Part shown: piece after piece, positions 15,361-23,741 of the stretch | Numbering within the stretch: position 1 is the first letter of the stretch | Layout: each line of letters starts with the position of its first letter | Origin: JAYPAN01 sp049597955 | Lineage (GTDB): Bacteria; Pseudomonadota; Alphaproteobacteria; RS24 | Direction: 5' to 3' | NCBI GenBank assembly: GCA_049597955.1 | Contig: JBMYND010000002.1 | Span: forward strand, 124,001 to 188,000 | Length of the DNA stretch: 64,000 bases | Program-made: the position numbers and the translations under genes | Notes under the pieces: model-generated | Databases searched by the model: none | What the model was told of the DNA's origin: nothing | Seen by the model: only the letters and a program-made list of their open reading frames with translations

Positions 15361-16238
15361 TTGATATTCGTCAACCTTTCCCTGACGGCGCATAAATCGG
15401 CCCAAAATTCCTTTTTCATTTCAGGGCGGCGCAATAAATAAGCAGGGTGCAATAAGGGCATGGCGGGAATTTCAATTTCGTTAAGCCGGTAATCATGCCA
15501 TGTGCCGCGCAAACGGGTAATACCTGTCTCGGTCGCCAGCAGGTTTTTCGATGATACATTGCCGACAAACAGCAATAATTTTGGCCGGCTCAATTCAATC
15601 TGGCGGCAAATAAACGGCTTGCACAAGGCGATTTCTTCCGGCGTCGGTGTGCGATTGCCAATCGGACGCCAAGCGATTGTATTGGCGATATAGACATTTT
15701 CTTCCCGCGACAAGCCGATAGCGCGCAGCATGGCATCGAGCAATTGACCGCTGCGCCCGACAAAAGGCTTTCCGGCGCGGTCTTCATCAGCCCCCGGCGC
15801 TTCGCCGACAATCATCACCGGCGCGCCCTCAACACCGTCACTGAAAACAGTGTTTTTGGCGGTTTTCTTCAGCGCACAGCCCTCAAAATCTTGCATGGCT
15901 TGTTTTAGCGCCGACAGGCTGTCGGCGGCGGCCGCCAGATTTTGCGCGTCGGCAGCACCGGCAGCCGGTTCATCACTGTTTGGCACGACCGGCATGGTGG
16001 CAGGCGCAGATGGCGTTTCAGACGGCTGCGACCGTGCGGTCGTAATCTCGGCTTGCGGCGCTTCTTGCATGGCCGCTTCCAAGATTGGCGGCGCTGCGGT
16101 TTCAGCTTGCTTTAACGCGGCTGCAAAATGATTGACCGGCTGGTCGCTCAGCACTTCGCTGCATCCGGCCTCAATATGGGCACGCATGGCGTCAATCAGG
16201 CCGAGACGCATTTCCGGGGATTTTGCAGGCGACAGCAT
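15357..16238 (-). CDS. Uracil-DNA glycosylase, family 4/5-like
   Basis: 293 residues. A low-complexity Ala/Pro/Glu-rich N-terminus (about 1-110) precedes the catalytic domain, with motif 1 GEAPGADEDRAGKPFVG, NTIAWRPIGNRTPTPEE, and motif 2 LLHPAYLLRRPEMKKEFW. It removes uracil from deaminated DNA. The canonical family 4 enzyme holds 4Fe-4S with C-x2-C plus two more cysteines; here only one Cys is seen in GCALKKTAKN and the KCRP-type cysteine is Trp (IAWRP). It is translationally coupled to slt, which follows. Confidence 0.88.
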   Translation of the reverse strand: MLSPAKSPEMRLGLIDAMRAHIEAGCSEVLSDQPVNHFAAALKQAETAAPPILEAAMQEAPQAEITTARSQPSETPSAPATMPVVPNSDEPAAGAADAQNLAAAADSLSALKQAMQDFEGCALKKTAKNTVFSDGVEGAPVMIVGEAPGADEDRAGKPFVGRSGQLLDAMLRAIGLSREENVYIANTIAWRPIGNRTPTPEEIALCKPFICRQIELSRPKLLLFVGNVSSKNLLATETGITRLRGTWHDYRLNEIEIPAMPLLHPAYLLRRPEMKKEFWADLCAVRERLTNIK

Positions 16239-16469
16239 GGGCCTAACAATAACCTTATTTTCGCGGCGGCGACCAGCCTTTTATGGCGGAAATACTGGCC
16301 ATACACAGGCTTTTCCCAATATCGCCCTGCGCTGCGGCACTGATGACACGGTGTCGCATATAAAGCCATTGCCGTTTTTGCGGCTCAGGGCTATTTTTCT
16401 GCTATATAAGGCGTTGGGCGCGGCAGTGACGGCGCCATTTGCACACCATTAGGGTGAAGGGAGCAATTT

Positions 16470-18182
16470 ATGACGGACTTGCCGGTAAACCAGGTCAATA
16501 CGCGACAAGGATGGGCTTTGGCCCCCGAAGAACGCGAGGCGATGGAATATGATGTGGTGATTGTCGGGGCCGGGCCAGCCGGGCTGTCCGCCGCCATACG
16601 CATTAAGCAATTGGCCGAGCAATCCGGCACGGATGTCTCGGTTTGCGTGCTTGAAAAAGGCTCGGAAGTCGGCGCGCATATTCTGTCCGGCGCGGTGATT
16701 GACCCGGTCGGCATGAATCGGCTGTTTCCCGATTGGAAAGAGCGCGGCGCGCCACTGGAAACGGAAGTGACCGATGACCGGTTTTTGGTTCTCGGCCCTG
16801 CCGGTGCCTTGCCTTTGCCCAATTTCCTGTTGCCGCCTTTGATGAAAAATCACGGCAATTATATTGCCAGCCTTGGCAATGTGGCGCGTTGGCTGGGTGA
16901 ACAGGCCGAAGCCATGGGCGTTGAGATTTATCCGGGCTTTGCCGCTGCCGAACTCTTGCTTGATGATAATGGCGCGGTGCGCGGTGTTGCCACGGGCGAT
17001 ATGGGCGTGTCGAAAACCGGCGAGAAAAAAGATGGCTGGATGGCCGGTATGGAATTGCACGCCAAATATACTTTCCTTGCCGAAGGGGTGCGTGGCTCAT
17101 TGTCGAAAGCAGCGATTGACCGCTTCGCGCTTGATGCTGATTGCGATGTCCAGAAATTTGGCATTGGCATTAAGGAATTATGGCAGGTCGAACCGGAAAA
17201 ACACCGGCCGGGCTATGTCCAGCACACGCTGGGCTGGCCGCTTGACAATGCCACGGGAGGTGGCTCGTTCCTGTATCATTTCGGCGATAATTTCGTCTCC
17301 ATCGGTTTTGTCACCCATTTGAATTATAAAAACCCGCATTTGTCGCCCTATGACGAGTTTCAGCGTTTCAAAATGCATTCGGCCATTCGTGACACGCTGG
17401 AAGGCGGCAAGCGGATTTCCTATGGCGCGCGCGCCATTACCGAAGGCGGCTATCAATCCGTGCCGCAATTGGCCTTTCCGGGCGGCGCGCTGATTGGCTG
17501 TTCAGCCGGTTTTGTCAATGTGCCGCGCATTAAGGGCAGCCATAACGCCATGGAAACCGGCATTATGGCGGCGGAAGCCGCTTTTGCCGCGCTTGGCGAA
17601 GGGCGCGCCCATGATACGCTGAGCGCCTATCAACAAGCCTATGACACAAGCCGTGTCGCCGGTGAGTTGAAAATGGTGCGCAATGTGAAACCGCTTTTGT
17701 CGAAATTCGGCACTTTCCTCGGCACTTTGCTGGGCGGGGCGGAAATGTGGATGCGGACGCTGAAAATCGGCCTGCCTTTCACGCTGAGCCATGGCAAATC
17801 GGACTATGCATCGCTGAAAAAAGCCAGCGAATGCAAGCCGATTGATTATCCCAAACCGGATGGCGTGGTCGCTTTTGACAAATTATCATCAGTGTTTTTA
17901 TCGGCCACCAATCATGAGGAAGACCAGCCAGCGCATTTGACGCTGAAAGATGCAAGCGTGCCGGTATCGGTCAATCTGGCTGAATATGACGAACCGGCGC
18001 AGCGTTACTGCCCGGCCGGTGTTTATGAAATTGTTCGTGATGACAATGGCACCAATCCGCGCCTGCAAATCAATGCGCAAAATTGTGTGCATTGCAAAAC
18101 CTGCGATATTAAAGACCCAAGCCAGAACATTAATTGGGTGGTGCCGGAAGGGGCGGGCGGGCCGAATTATCCGAATATGTAG
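16470..18182 (+). CDS. Electron transfer flavoprotein-ubiquinone oxidoreductase
   Basis: 570 residues. It passes electrons from reduced ETF (fatty-acid and amino-acid dehydrogenases) to ubiquinone at the inner membrane. FAD motif VIVGAGPAGLSAA is at 31-43; the centre has GYVQHTLGWPLD and GCSAGFVNVPRIKGSHNAM; the C-terminal 4Fe-4S site is RYCPAGVYE and NCVHCKTCDIKDP. AGGGAG precedes the ATG. The 231-bp region upstream, shared with the divergent UDG gene, has no ORF; a TATATA lies at 16403-16408 without a clear -35. Confidence 0.97.
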   Translation: MTDLPVNQVNTRQGWALAPEEREAMEYDVVIVGAGPAGLSAAIRIKQLAEQSGTDVSVCVLEKGSEVGAHILSGAVIDPVGMNRLFPDWKERGAPLETEVTDDRFLVLGPAGALPLPNFLLPPLMKNHGNYIASLGNVARWLGEQAEAMGVEIYPGFAAAELLLDDNGAVRGVATGDMGVSKTGEKKDGWMAGMELHAKYTFLAEGVRGSLSKAAIDRFALDADCDVQKFGIGIKELWQVEPEKHRPGYVQHTLGWPLDNATGGGSFLYHFGDNFVSIGFVTHLNYKNPHLSPYDEFQRFKMHSAIRDTLEGGKRISYGARAITEGGYQSVPQLAFPGGALIGCSAGFVNVPRIKGSHNAMETGIMAAEAAFAALGEGRAHDTLSAYQQAYDTSRVAGELKMVRNVKPLLSKFGTFLGTLLGGAEMWMRTLKIGLPFTLSHGKSDYASLKKASECKPIDYPKPDGVVAFDKLSSVFLSATNHEEDQPAHLTLKDASVPVSVNLAEYDEPAQRYCPAGVYEIVRDDNGTNPRLQINAQNCVHCKTCDIKDPSQNINWVVPEGAGGPNYPNM

Positions 18183-18259
18183 GGATAAACGGCATTTGTC
18201 CGGCTTGTTCTCTTGAATGGCCTGCGCCGCCTGCGGCATAATATGAGCATGGAGACTGC

Positions 18260-20002
18260 ATGAGCTGGCGTGTAAAATTGTCCCTCGCATTGGCAAGCCT
18301 GTTGGTGATTGGCGCAACCGCGCTGATGTTCGCCTCAATAAATATGCGCGATATGGTCAAACAAAAAGGCGTGTCCGGTGCCTATCTGGTCGCCAATATG
18401 GCCAGCCGCGCCAACCAGTCAGAATTGGCCGGTGATTTTTACACGCGCGCGCTTGATATTGACCCCTCCGACCCTGATTTGCTGCGCGCGGCCATGCAAG
18501 CGCATTTAATGGCCGGCAGCATTCGCCAAGCCGGTATGGCGGCGCAAAATTTGGTTGACCATGCTCCGGCGGGTCAGCAAGCCCATTTTTTATTGGCGAT
18601 TGTCGCTTTCAAAGAGCAGAAAATAGACCTGGCTGTAAAACATCTTGACCAGACCCGCCCCGGCCCTCTGACCCGTTTGCTGGAGCCGAATATCCGCTTA
18701 TGGGTGGCGGCAGAGCAGGGCGACCAGTCGGAAATCGACAAGGCACTGGAAAAATTGCAGAGCCTGACGGCCTTTTCTTCGGTCAGTCTGGCGCAAGCCG
18801 CCTTATATTTTGATATGCAGGGCGATGCGTCGCGCGCCAGACAGCTTTACCGTCGCGCCGCGCGTGCGGGCGGCTTGGCCAGTTTGGGGCTGGCCCTCGA
18901 TTATGGCGCGTTTTTATATCGGCAGGGCGAGCCGGATAAAGCACGCGCCGCTTATGATATGTATTACAAAGCCAATCTGCCACATCCGGCAATTGACGCG
19001 GCGTTGGAGGCGGTCGCGCGGCAAGCTGCGCCGCCCGCCGCACCGGTTTTCAACCCGCTTGTTGGGCTGGGTAAAACCATGTTTGGATTGGCCGAAGCCA
19101 TGCGCCGCGAAGGGCGGCTGGAACTGGCCTTGGCCTATGCCCGGCTGTCCGCCTATCTTGACGGCGAAAATGACTTTGTGACAATGCAAACGGCGGAAAC
19201 ACTGGCCGCTTTGGAAAATCACCGGATGGCCGCCGATTTGTTTGCCGCCATTGCTGACAACAGCGTGCTTCACCGCGAGGCGCAAATCCGGCGGGCCGAA
19301 ATGTTGCAGCAATTGGGGGCGTCTGAATCAGCGATTTCGGTTCTCACCGGGGTTTTGCAAAACGCGCCCGGCCATGTGCGCGCGCTGGTCGCTTTGGGCG
19401 ATATATATCGCGGTGATGAGCGTTTTGAGGAAGCCGAAACCAGCTATGACCGCGCGATTCAGGAATTGCCGGAAGAACAGCCCTTGCATTGGCATGTCTA
19501 TTTCGCGCGTGGTATTGCCCGTGAGCGTCTCGGCGATTGGGAGCAGGCAGAAATTGACCTGCTGACGGCGCGGCGGCTGTCCAATGACGAGCCGCATGTG
19601 CTGAATTATCTCGGCTATAGCTGGATAGACAAGGGCATGTATTTGCAAGAAGCCCTGCAAATTATTGTCAAAGCGGTCAAGCAAAAGCCGAATAACGGGT
19701 TTTTTGTCGACAGTCTGGGCTGGGCCTATTATCGGCTGGGCGATTATAACAAGGCGCTGTTTTATCTTGAGCGCGCCACACAATTGCAACCGACCGACCC
19801 GGTTATTACCGACCATCTCGGTGATGCGCTGTGGCAATTGGGGCGGCGGTTGGAGGCGCGCTATCAATGGCGCAAGGCGCTGGCTTTCGAGCCGGAAGAC
19901 AATGTTGCCCAAAGCATAAATGACAAGCTGCTTCTTGGCCTTCGGCCGCAAGACAAAATCAAGCAAAAGCCGCGCCTGCCGCGCGGCGGCACGGCCATTT
20001 AG
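18260..20002 (+). CDS. Tetratricopeptide repeat protein
   Basis: 580 residues. An N-terminal hydrophobic segment (residues 5-25) may be a signal anchor or signal peptide. Many TPR units follow, clearest in the C-terminal half (ALVALGDIYRGDERFEEAETSYDRA, split over residues 375-400, and VDSLGWAYYRLGDYNKALFYLERA near 480-505). The protein is probably periplasmic or membrane-bound and serves as a protein-interaction scaffold. It lies 3 bp before ispE; the TPR-ispE pairing is common in Alphaproteobacteria. Exact partners are unknown. Confidence 0.85.
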   Translation: MSWRVKLSLALASLLVIGATALMFASINMRDMVKQKGVSGAYLVANMASRANQSELAGDFYTRALDIDPSDPDLLRAAMQAHLMAGSIRQAGMAAQNLVDHAPAGQQAHFLLAIVAFKEQKIDLAVKHLDQTRPGPLTRLLEPNIRLWVAAEQGDQSEIDKALEKLQSLTAFSSVSLAQAALYFDMQGDASRARQLYRRAARAGGLASLGLALDYGAFLYRQGEPDKARAAYDMYYKANLPHPAIDAALEAVARQAAPPAAPVFNPLVGLGKTMFGLAEAMRREGRLELALAYARLSAYLDGENDFVTMQTAETLAALENHRMAADLFAAIADNSVLHREAQIRRAEMLQQLGASESAISVLTGVLQNAPGHVRALVALGDIYRGDERFEEAETSYDRAIQELPEEQPLHWHVYFARGIARERLGDWEQAEIDLLTARRLSNDEPHVLNYLGYSWIDKGMYLQEALQIIVKAVKQKPNNGFFVDSLGWAYYRLGDYNKALFYLERATQLQPTDPVITDHLGDALWQLGRRLEARYQWRKALAFEPEDNVAQSINDKLLLGLRPQDKIKQKPRLPRGGTAI

Positions 20003-20005
20003 CCG

Positions 20006-20914
20006 ATGACAGGCGCGCCCGCCACGCCATTTTCTGTTTGCGCGGCACCGGCCAAAATCAATCTGACTTTGCGGGTGCGCGGGCGGCTGGCCAATGGCTA
20101 TCACGCGCTGGAAAGCCTTGTTGCTTTTGCCGATATTGGCGAGCAATTGCGCATTGCCCCGGCGCGCGCGCCAATGGCGCCGCAATTTTCCGTGACCGGG
20201 CCAATGGCCGCGCAACTTACACGGGACGGGCAAAGTTCGGATAATTTGGTGCTGCGGGCGTTGCGGGCGCTGGAAGCCCATTGCGGGCGCGCTTTGCCGG
20301 TCGATATAACACTCGACAAACATATCCCCGTCGCGGCAGGGCTGGGCGGCGGCTCGGCGGATGCGGCGGCCTGCCTGCGCGCTGTTGCAGGCTTTTTCGA
20401 CCTGTCCTTGCAGGCTAAGGAGATGAGCGATTTGGCCGCCAATTTAGGGGCAGATGTGCCGGTTTGCCTGTCAAGCCAGCCAGCCTTTATGACCGATACC
20501 GGCACGCAAATCAGCCGCCTGCCCGATTTGCCGGCGCTGGATATTGTGCTGGTCAATCCGCATGTGTCTCTTTCTACCGCCAATGTGTTTGCTGCATTGG
20601 CGGCGGATTCGGTTTTGCAACCGGCGACATCGCCGCCCGCGCGGTTTGCCGACGGTTTTGAACTATGCCGCTATCTGGCATCCATCGGCAATGATTTAAC
20701 CGAAGCGGCCAGAAAACTTGTGCCGGAAATCGGCCAATGTCTTGACGGCTTGGCGCGGCTCAATGTGCTGTATGCCGCCATGAGCGGCAGCGGGGCGACA
20801 TGTTTTGCGCTTGTGCCACCGGGCGCGGGCGCTTCCTGTGCGGCAAATTACAGTGCCATGCATGGCCGGCATTGGTGTGTGTCGGGGACGGTTTTGAATT
20901 GCGGTGGCGTCTAG
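20006..20914 (+). CDS. ispE: 4-diphosphocytidyl-2-C-methyl-D-erythritol kinase
   Basis: 302-residue GHMP kinase of the MEP isoprenoid pathway; it phosphorylates CDP-ME at the 2-hydroxyl. Substrate motif PAKINLTLRVRGRLANGYH is near the N-terminus, ATP loop PVAAGLGGGSADAAA near the middle, and AMSGSGATCFAL near the C-terminus. It follows the TPR gene by 3 bp. It is convergent with the polyprenyl synthase gene, with 1 bp between the stop codons. Confidence 0.96.
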   Translation: MTGAPATPFSVCAAPAKINLTLRVRGRLANGYHALESLVAFADIGEQLRIAPARAPMAPQFSVTGPMAAQLTRDGQSSDNLVLRALRALEAHCGRALPVDITLDKHIPVAAGLGGGSADAAACLRAVAGFFDLSLQAKEMSDLAANLGADVPVCLSSQPAFMTDTGTQISRLPDLPALDIVLVNPHVSLSTANVFAALAADSVLQPATSPPARFADGFELCRYLASIGNDLTEAARKLVPEIGQCLDGLARLNVLYAAMSGSGATCFALVPPGAGASCAANYSAMHGRHWCVSGTVLNCGGV

Positions 20915-20915
20915 G

Positions 20916-21938
20916 CTAATAGGCGCGGGCAATGCAGAAATCGACCAGCTCGGTCATGAGTTGGCGGGTCTCGTCAGCCTTGAACAGGCCGAGCGCATCG
21001 CGCGCTTTTTCGCCATAATGGGCGGCGCGGGCCACTGTATCGCGCAACGCGCCAGTGCGCTGCATTTCTTCAACCGCGCGGTTGAAATCTTCTGCATCCG
21101 GCAGATTTTCAGCCGCCGCGATACGCTGCCAAAAGGCACGCGTTTCATCATCGCCCCTGTGAAAGGCCAAAATAAAGGGCAGGGTGATTTTGCCTTCGCG
21201 GAAATCAGCGCCGGTATTTTTGCCCAATACCTGCCCGATACTGCCATAATCCAGCGCATCATCGACCAATTGAAAGGCTATGCCGAGATTGCGCCCGAAA
21301 GATTTCAGCGCCTCAATTTCGGCTTCCGGCGCGTCAGCGACAATGCCGCCAACTTCGGCGGCGGCGGCAAACAGGGCGGCGGTTTTGGCCTCAATGATTT
21401 GCAGATAATTATCTTCGCTGATTTGGACATTTTGCAGGGCCGCCATTTGCATGACTTCGCCTTCCGCGATAATCGCTGCCGCCGTGGATAATGTGTTGAG
21501 CGCCGCCAGCGAGCCGGTCGTCACCATCATGCGAAATGCCTGCCCGAGCAGGAAATCACCAACCAATACGCTGGCCGGATTGCCCCAGATTTTGCGCGCC
21601 GTCGGCCTGCCGCGCCGCATATCGCTGTCATCAACAACATCATCATGCAGCAATGTGGCTGTGTGCATAAACTCAACGGCCGCCGCCAGCATAATTTGTT
21701 TGTCGCCCGCATAGCCGGACAGCCGCGCCGCCGACAGCGTCAGCAGCGGTCGCAAGCGTTTGCCGCCAGCGCCGACAATATGCGCGCTGATTTCGGGAAT
21801 CAAAGTCGCTGCCGAGGCCATATGGTCGGTAATTGTTTGTTCTACTTTAACCAACTCATCGGTAAAATGCTTTTGCAGACGATCAAGCGCGTCCTGCGTA
21901 TCGCGGCGATTTTCGCTTAATTGTATGATTTTTGCCAT
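20916..21938 (-). CDS. Long-chain polyprenyl diphosphate synthase (octaprenyl/decaprenyl type)
   Basis: 340 residues, trans-prenyltransferase. First Asp-rich motif LLHDDVVDDSDMRRGRPT, second FQLVDDALDYG, and GGKRLRPLLTLSAARL near the N-terminus. By length and the HDDVVDD form it belongs with IspB/DdsA-like enzymes that make the ubiquinone side chain, rather than the FPP synthase found at 45908. Chain length cannot be read with certainty. Confidence 0.92.
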   Translation of the reverse strand: MAKIIQLSENRRDTQDALDRLQKHFTDELVKVEQTITDHMASAATLIPEISAHIVGAGGKRLRPLLTLSAARLSGYAGDKQIMLAAAVEFMHTATLLHDDVVDDSDMRRGRPTARKIWGNPASVLVGDFLLGQAFRMMVTTGSLAALNTLSTAAAIIAEGEVMQMAALQNVQISEDNYLQIIEAKTAALFAAAAEVGGIVADAPEAEIEALKSFGRNLGIAFQLVDDALDYGSIGQVLGKNTGADFREGKITLPFILAFHRGDDETRAFWQRIAAAENLPDAEDFNRAVEEMQRTGALRDTVARAAHYGEKARDALGLFKADETRQLMTELVDFCIARAY

Positions 21939-22037
21939 ATTGCCTCTCCCTTTTTTGGCTTAACGGCGAGGCGGCAGGAGGTCAAGCGAAATGGCAGGAG
22001 ACAGGCAGGGCAAATTGATGCAGGGGAAAACGGAGAG

Positions 22038-22802
22038 ATGACAGAGCTGACAACACAGGATGGGTTTCTCGGCGGCCAATTGCGCATCTGCCAGCCCAAA
22101 GACGGGTTTCGCAGCGGCCATGATGCGGTTTTGCTGGCAGCGAGTCTCAGCCCGGCCATGCCGGTGGAAAAACTTTGTGAGCTTGGCAGCGGCGCTGGCG
22201 TGGTGTCGCTTTGCGCCGCCGCCCGCCTGCCGCAGCTTGAGGTGACCGGCATTGAGATTGACGAAGCGCAACTGGCGCTGGCGCGCGACAATGCCGAACA
22301 AAACGGGCTGGCTGACCGGGTGCGCTTTATTGCCGGTGATTTGACTGCCCCGTTTGACACGCTTGGCCTGACTGCCAATCATTTTGACATGGTGCTGGCC
22401 AATCCGCCTTATTACCGCACCGGCACTGTGCCGGAGCCGGAAAACCAGGCCAAGGCGCGGGCGCATTTGGCGGCGGCGCAATCAATGGATATATGGGTGA
22501 GCCGTGCCTGCGCATTGGCCAGAGCGGGCGCTTATGTGGCTTTCATCCAACGCGCTGAGACATTGCCGGAATTGCTGGCCGCTTTCACCCCAAGATTGGG
22601 CGATATTGTGATATTGCCGATTGCCCCGCGCGCGGGGGCGGCGGCGCATCGCGTCATAATGTGTGGGCGGCGCGACCGGCGCGGCGCACCAACCCTTTTG
22701 CCGCCGCTTTATTTGCAAAATGAGCAGGGCATGCCGAGTGTGGCGGCAGAAAATATCTTGCGGCATGGCGCGGCGCTTGCATTTGCGCCGGTCGGCGGCT
22801 AA
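22038..22802 (+). CDS. TrmN6-like N6-adenine methyltransferase
   Basis: 254 residues from ATG 22038, with GGAGAG just upstream; the frame is open further up to 21921 but would overlap the divergent prenyl synthase start. Rossmann-fold AdoMet site ELGSGAGVVSLCAAARLP and catalytic LANPPYYRTGTVPEP are seen. Homologues (YfiC/TrmN6) methylate A37 of tRNA1(Val); other members act on proteins or rRNA, so the substrate is inferred. The N-terminus QDGFLGGQLRICQPKDGFR matches the family. Confidence 0.85.
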   Translation: MTELTTQDGFLGGQLRICQPKDGFRSGHDAVLLAASLSPAMPVEKLCELGSGAGVVSLCAAARLPQLEVTGIEIDEAQLALARDNAEQNGLADRVRFIAGDLTAPFDTLGLTANHFDMVLANPPYYRTGTVPEPENQAKARAHLAAAQSMDIWVSRACALARAGAYVAFIQRAETLPELLAAFTPRLGDIVILPIAPRAGAAAHRVIMCGRRDRRGAPTLLPPLYLQNEQGMPSVAAENILRHGAALAFAPVGG

Positions 22803-22865
22803 TTTCGCGCCAGTCAAAACAGTTTGACGCCCGCCAGATGGGCAGGCAAGGCACAGAGATATGAT

Positions 22866-23741
22866 ATGACAAAAAGCGCGCCATCTTTTCAGGCCCTTAT
22901 CATGAAATTGCAAGCCTATTGGGCCGAGCAGGGCTGCGTGATATTGCAGCCCTATGATATGGAAATGGGGGCTGGCACATTTCATCCGGCGACGGTGTTG
23001 CGTGCTTTGGGGCCGGAGCCGTGGAATGCTGCCTATGTGCAACCCTCGCGGCGGCCAACCGATGGCCGTTATGGTGAAAACCCCAATCGCTTTCAGCATT
23101 ATTACCAGTTTCAGGTGATATTGAAGCCGTCGCCGGACAATATCCAGCAGCTTTATCTCGACAGTCTCGAAGTGCTCGGCATTGACCCGCTGGCCCATGA
23201 CATCCGCTTTGTTGAGGATGATTGGGAAAGCCCGACATTGGGGGCATGGGGCTTGGGCTGGGAGGTTTGGTGCGATGGCATGGAAGTGTCGCAATTCACC
23301 TATTTCCAGCAAGTTGGCGGCATTGATGTCGAATTGGTATCGGGCGAGCTGACTTATGGGCTGGAGCGGCTGGCCATGTATGTGCAGGGACGCGACAATG
23401 GCTTTGAGCTTGATTTTAACGGCGCCGGTGTCACTTATGGCGATGTTTTTCACCGCGCCGAAGTCGAGTTCTCGCATTATAATTTTGACGCCGCCAATAC
23501 GGATATATTGCTGCGCCATTTTGAAGATGCTGAGGAAGAATGTCGGCAATTGGCCGCGCGCGGTCTGGCCCTGCCGGCCTATGACCAATGCATGAAAGCC
23601 AGCCATAATTTCAACTTGCTGGATGCGCGCGGGGTGATTTCCGTGACCGAGCGACAGGCCTATATTGGCCGCGTGCGCGCTTTGGCCAAGGCTTGCGCTG
23701 AGGCTTGGCTGGCCGGGAGCGAAAAAGGAGCGGAAAAATGA
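22866..23741 (+). CDS. glyQ: Glycyl-tRNA synthetase alpha subunit
   Basis: 291 residues. It charges tRNA-Gly with GlyS as an alpha2beta2 tetramer. Motifs YWAEQGCVILQPYDMEMG, GTFHPATVLRALGP, VQPSRRPTDGRYGENPNR and YGLERLAMYVQG are diagnostic. ATG 22866 is chosen over an in-frame start at 22824, because the added residues are not family-like. The stop overlaps glyS by ATGA. Confidence 0.97.
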   Translation: MTKSAPSFQALIMKLQAYWAEQGCVILQPYDMEMGAGTFHPATVLRALGPEPWNAAYVQPSRRPTDGRYGENPNRFQHYYQFQVILKPSPDNIQQLYLDSLEVLGIDPLAHDIRFVEDDWESPTLGAWGLGWEVWCDGMEVSQFTYFQQVGGIDVELVSGELTYGLERLAMYVQGRDNGFELDFNGAGVTYGDVFHRAEVEFSHYNFDAANTDILLRHFEDAEEECRQLAARGLALPAYDQCMKASHNFNLLDARGVISVTERQAYIGRVRALAKACAEAWLAGSEKGAEK

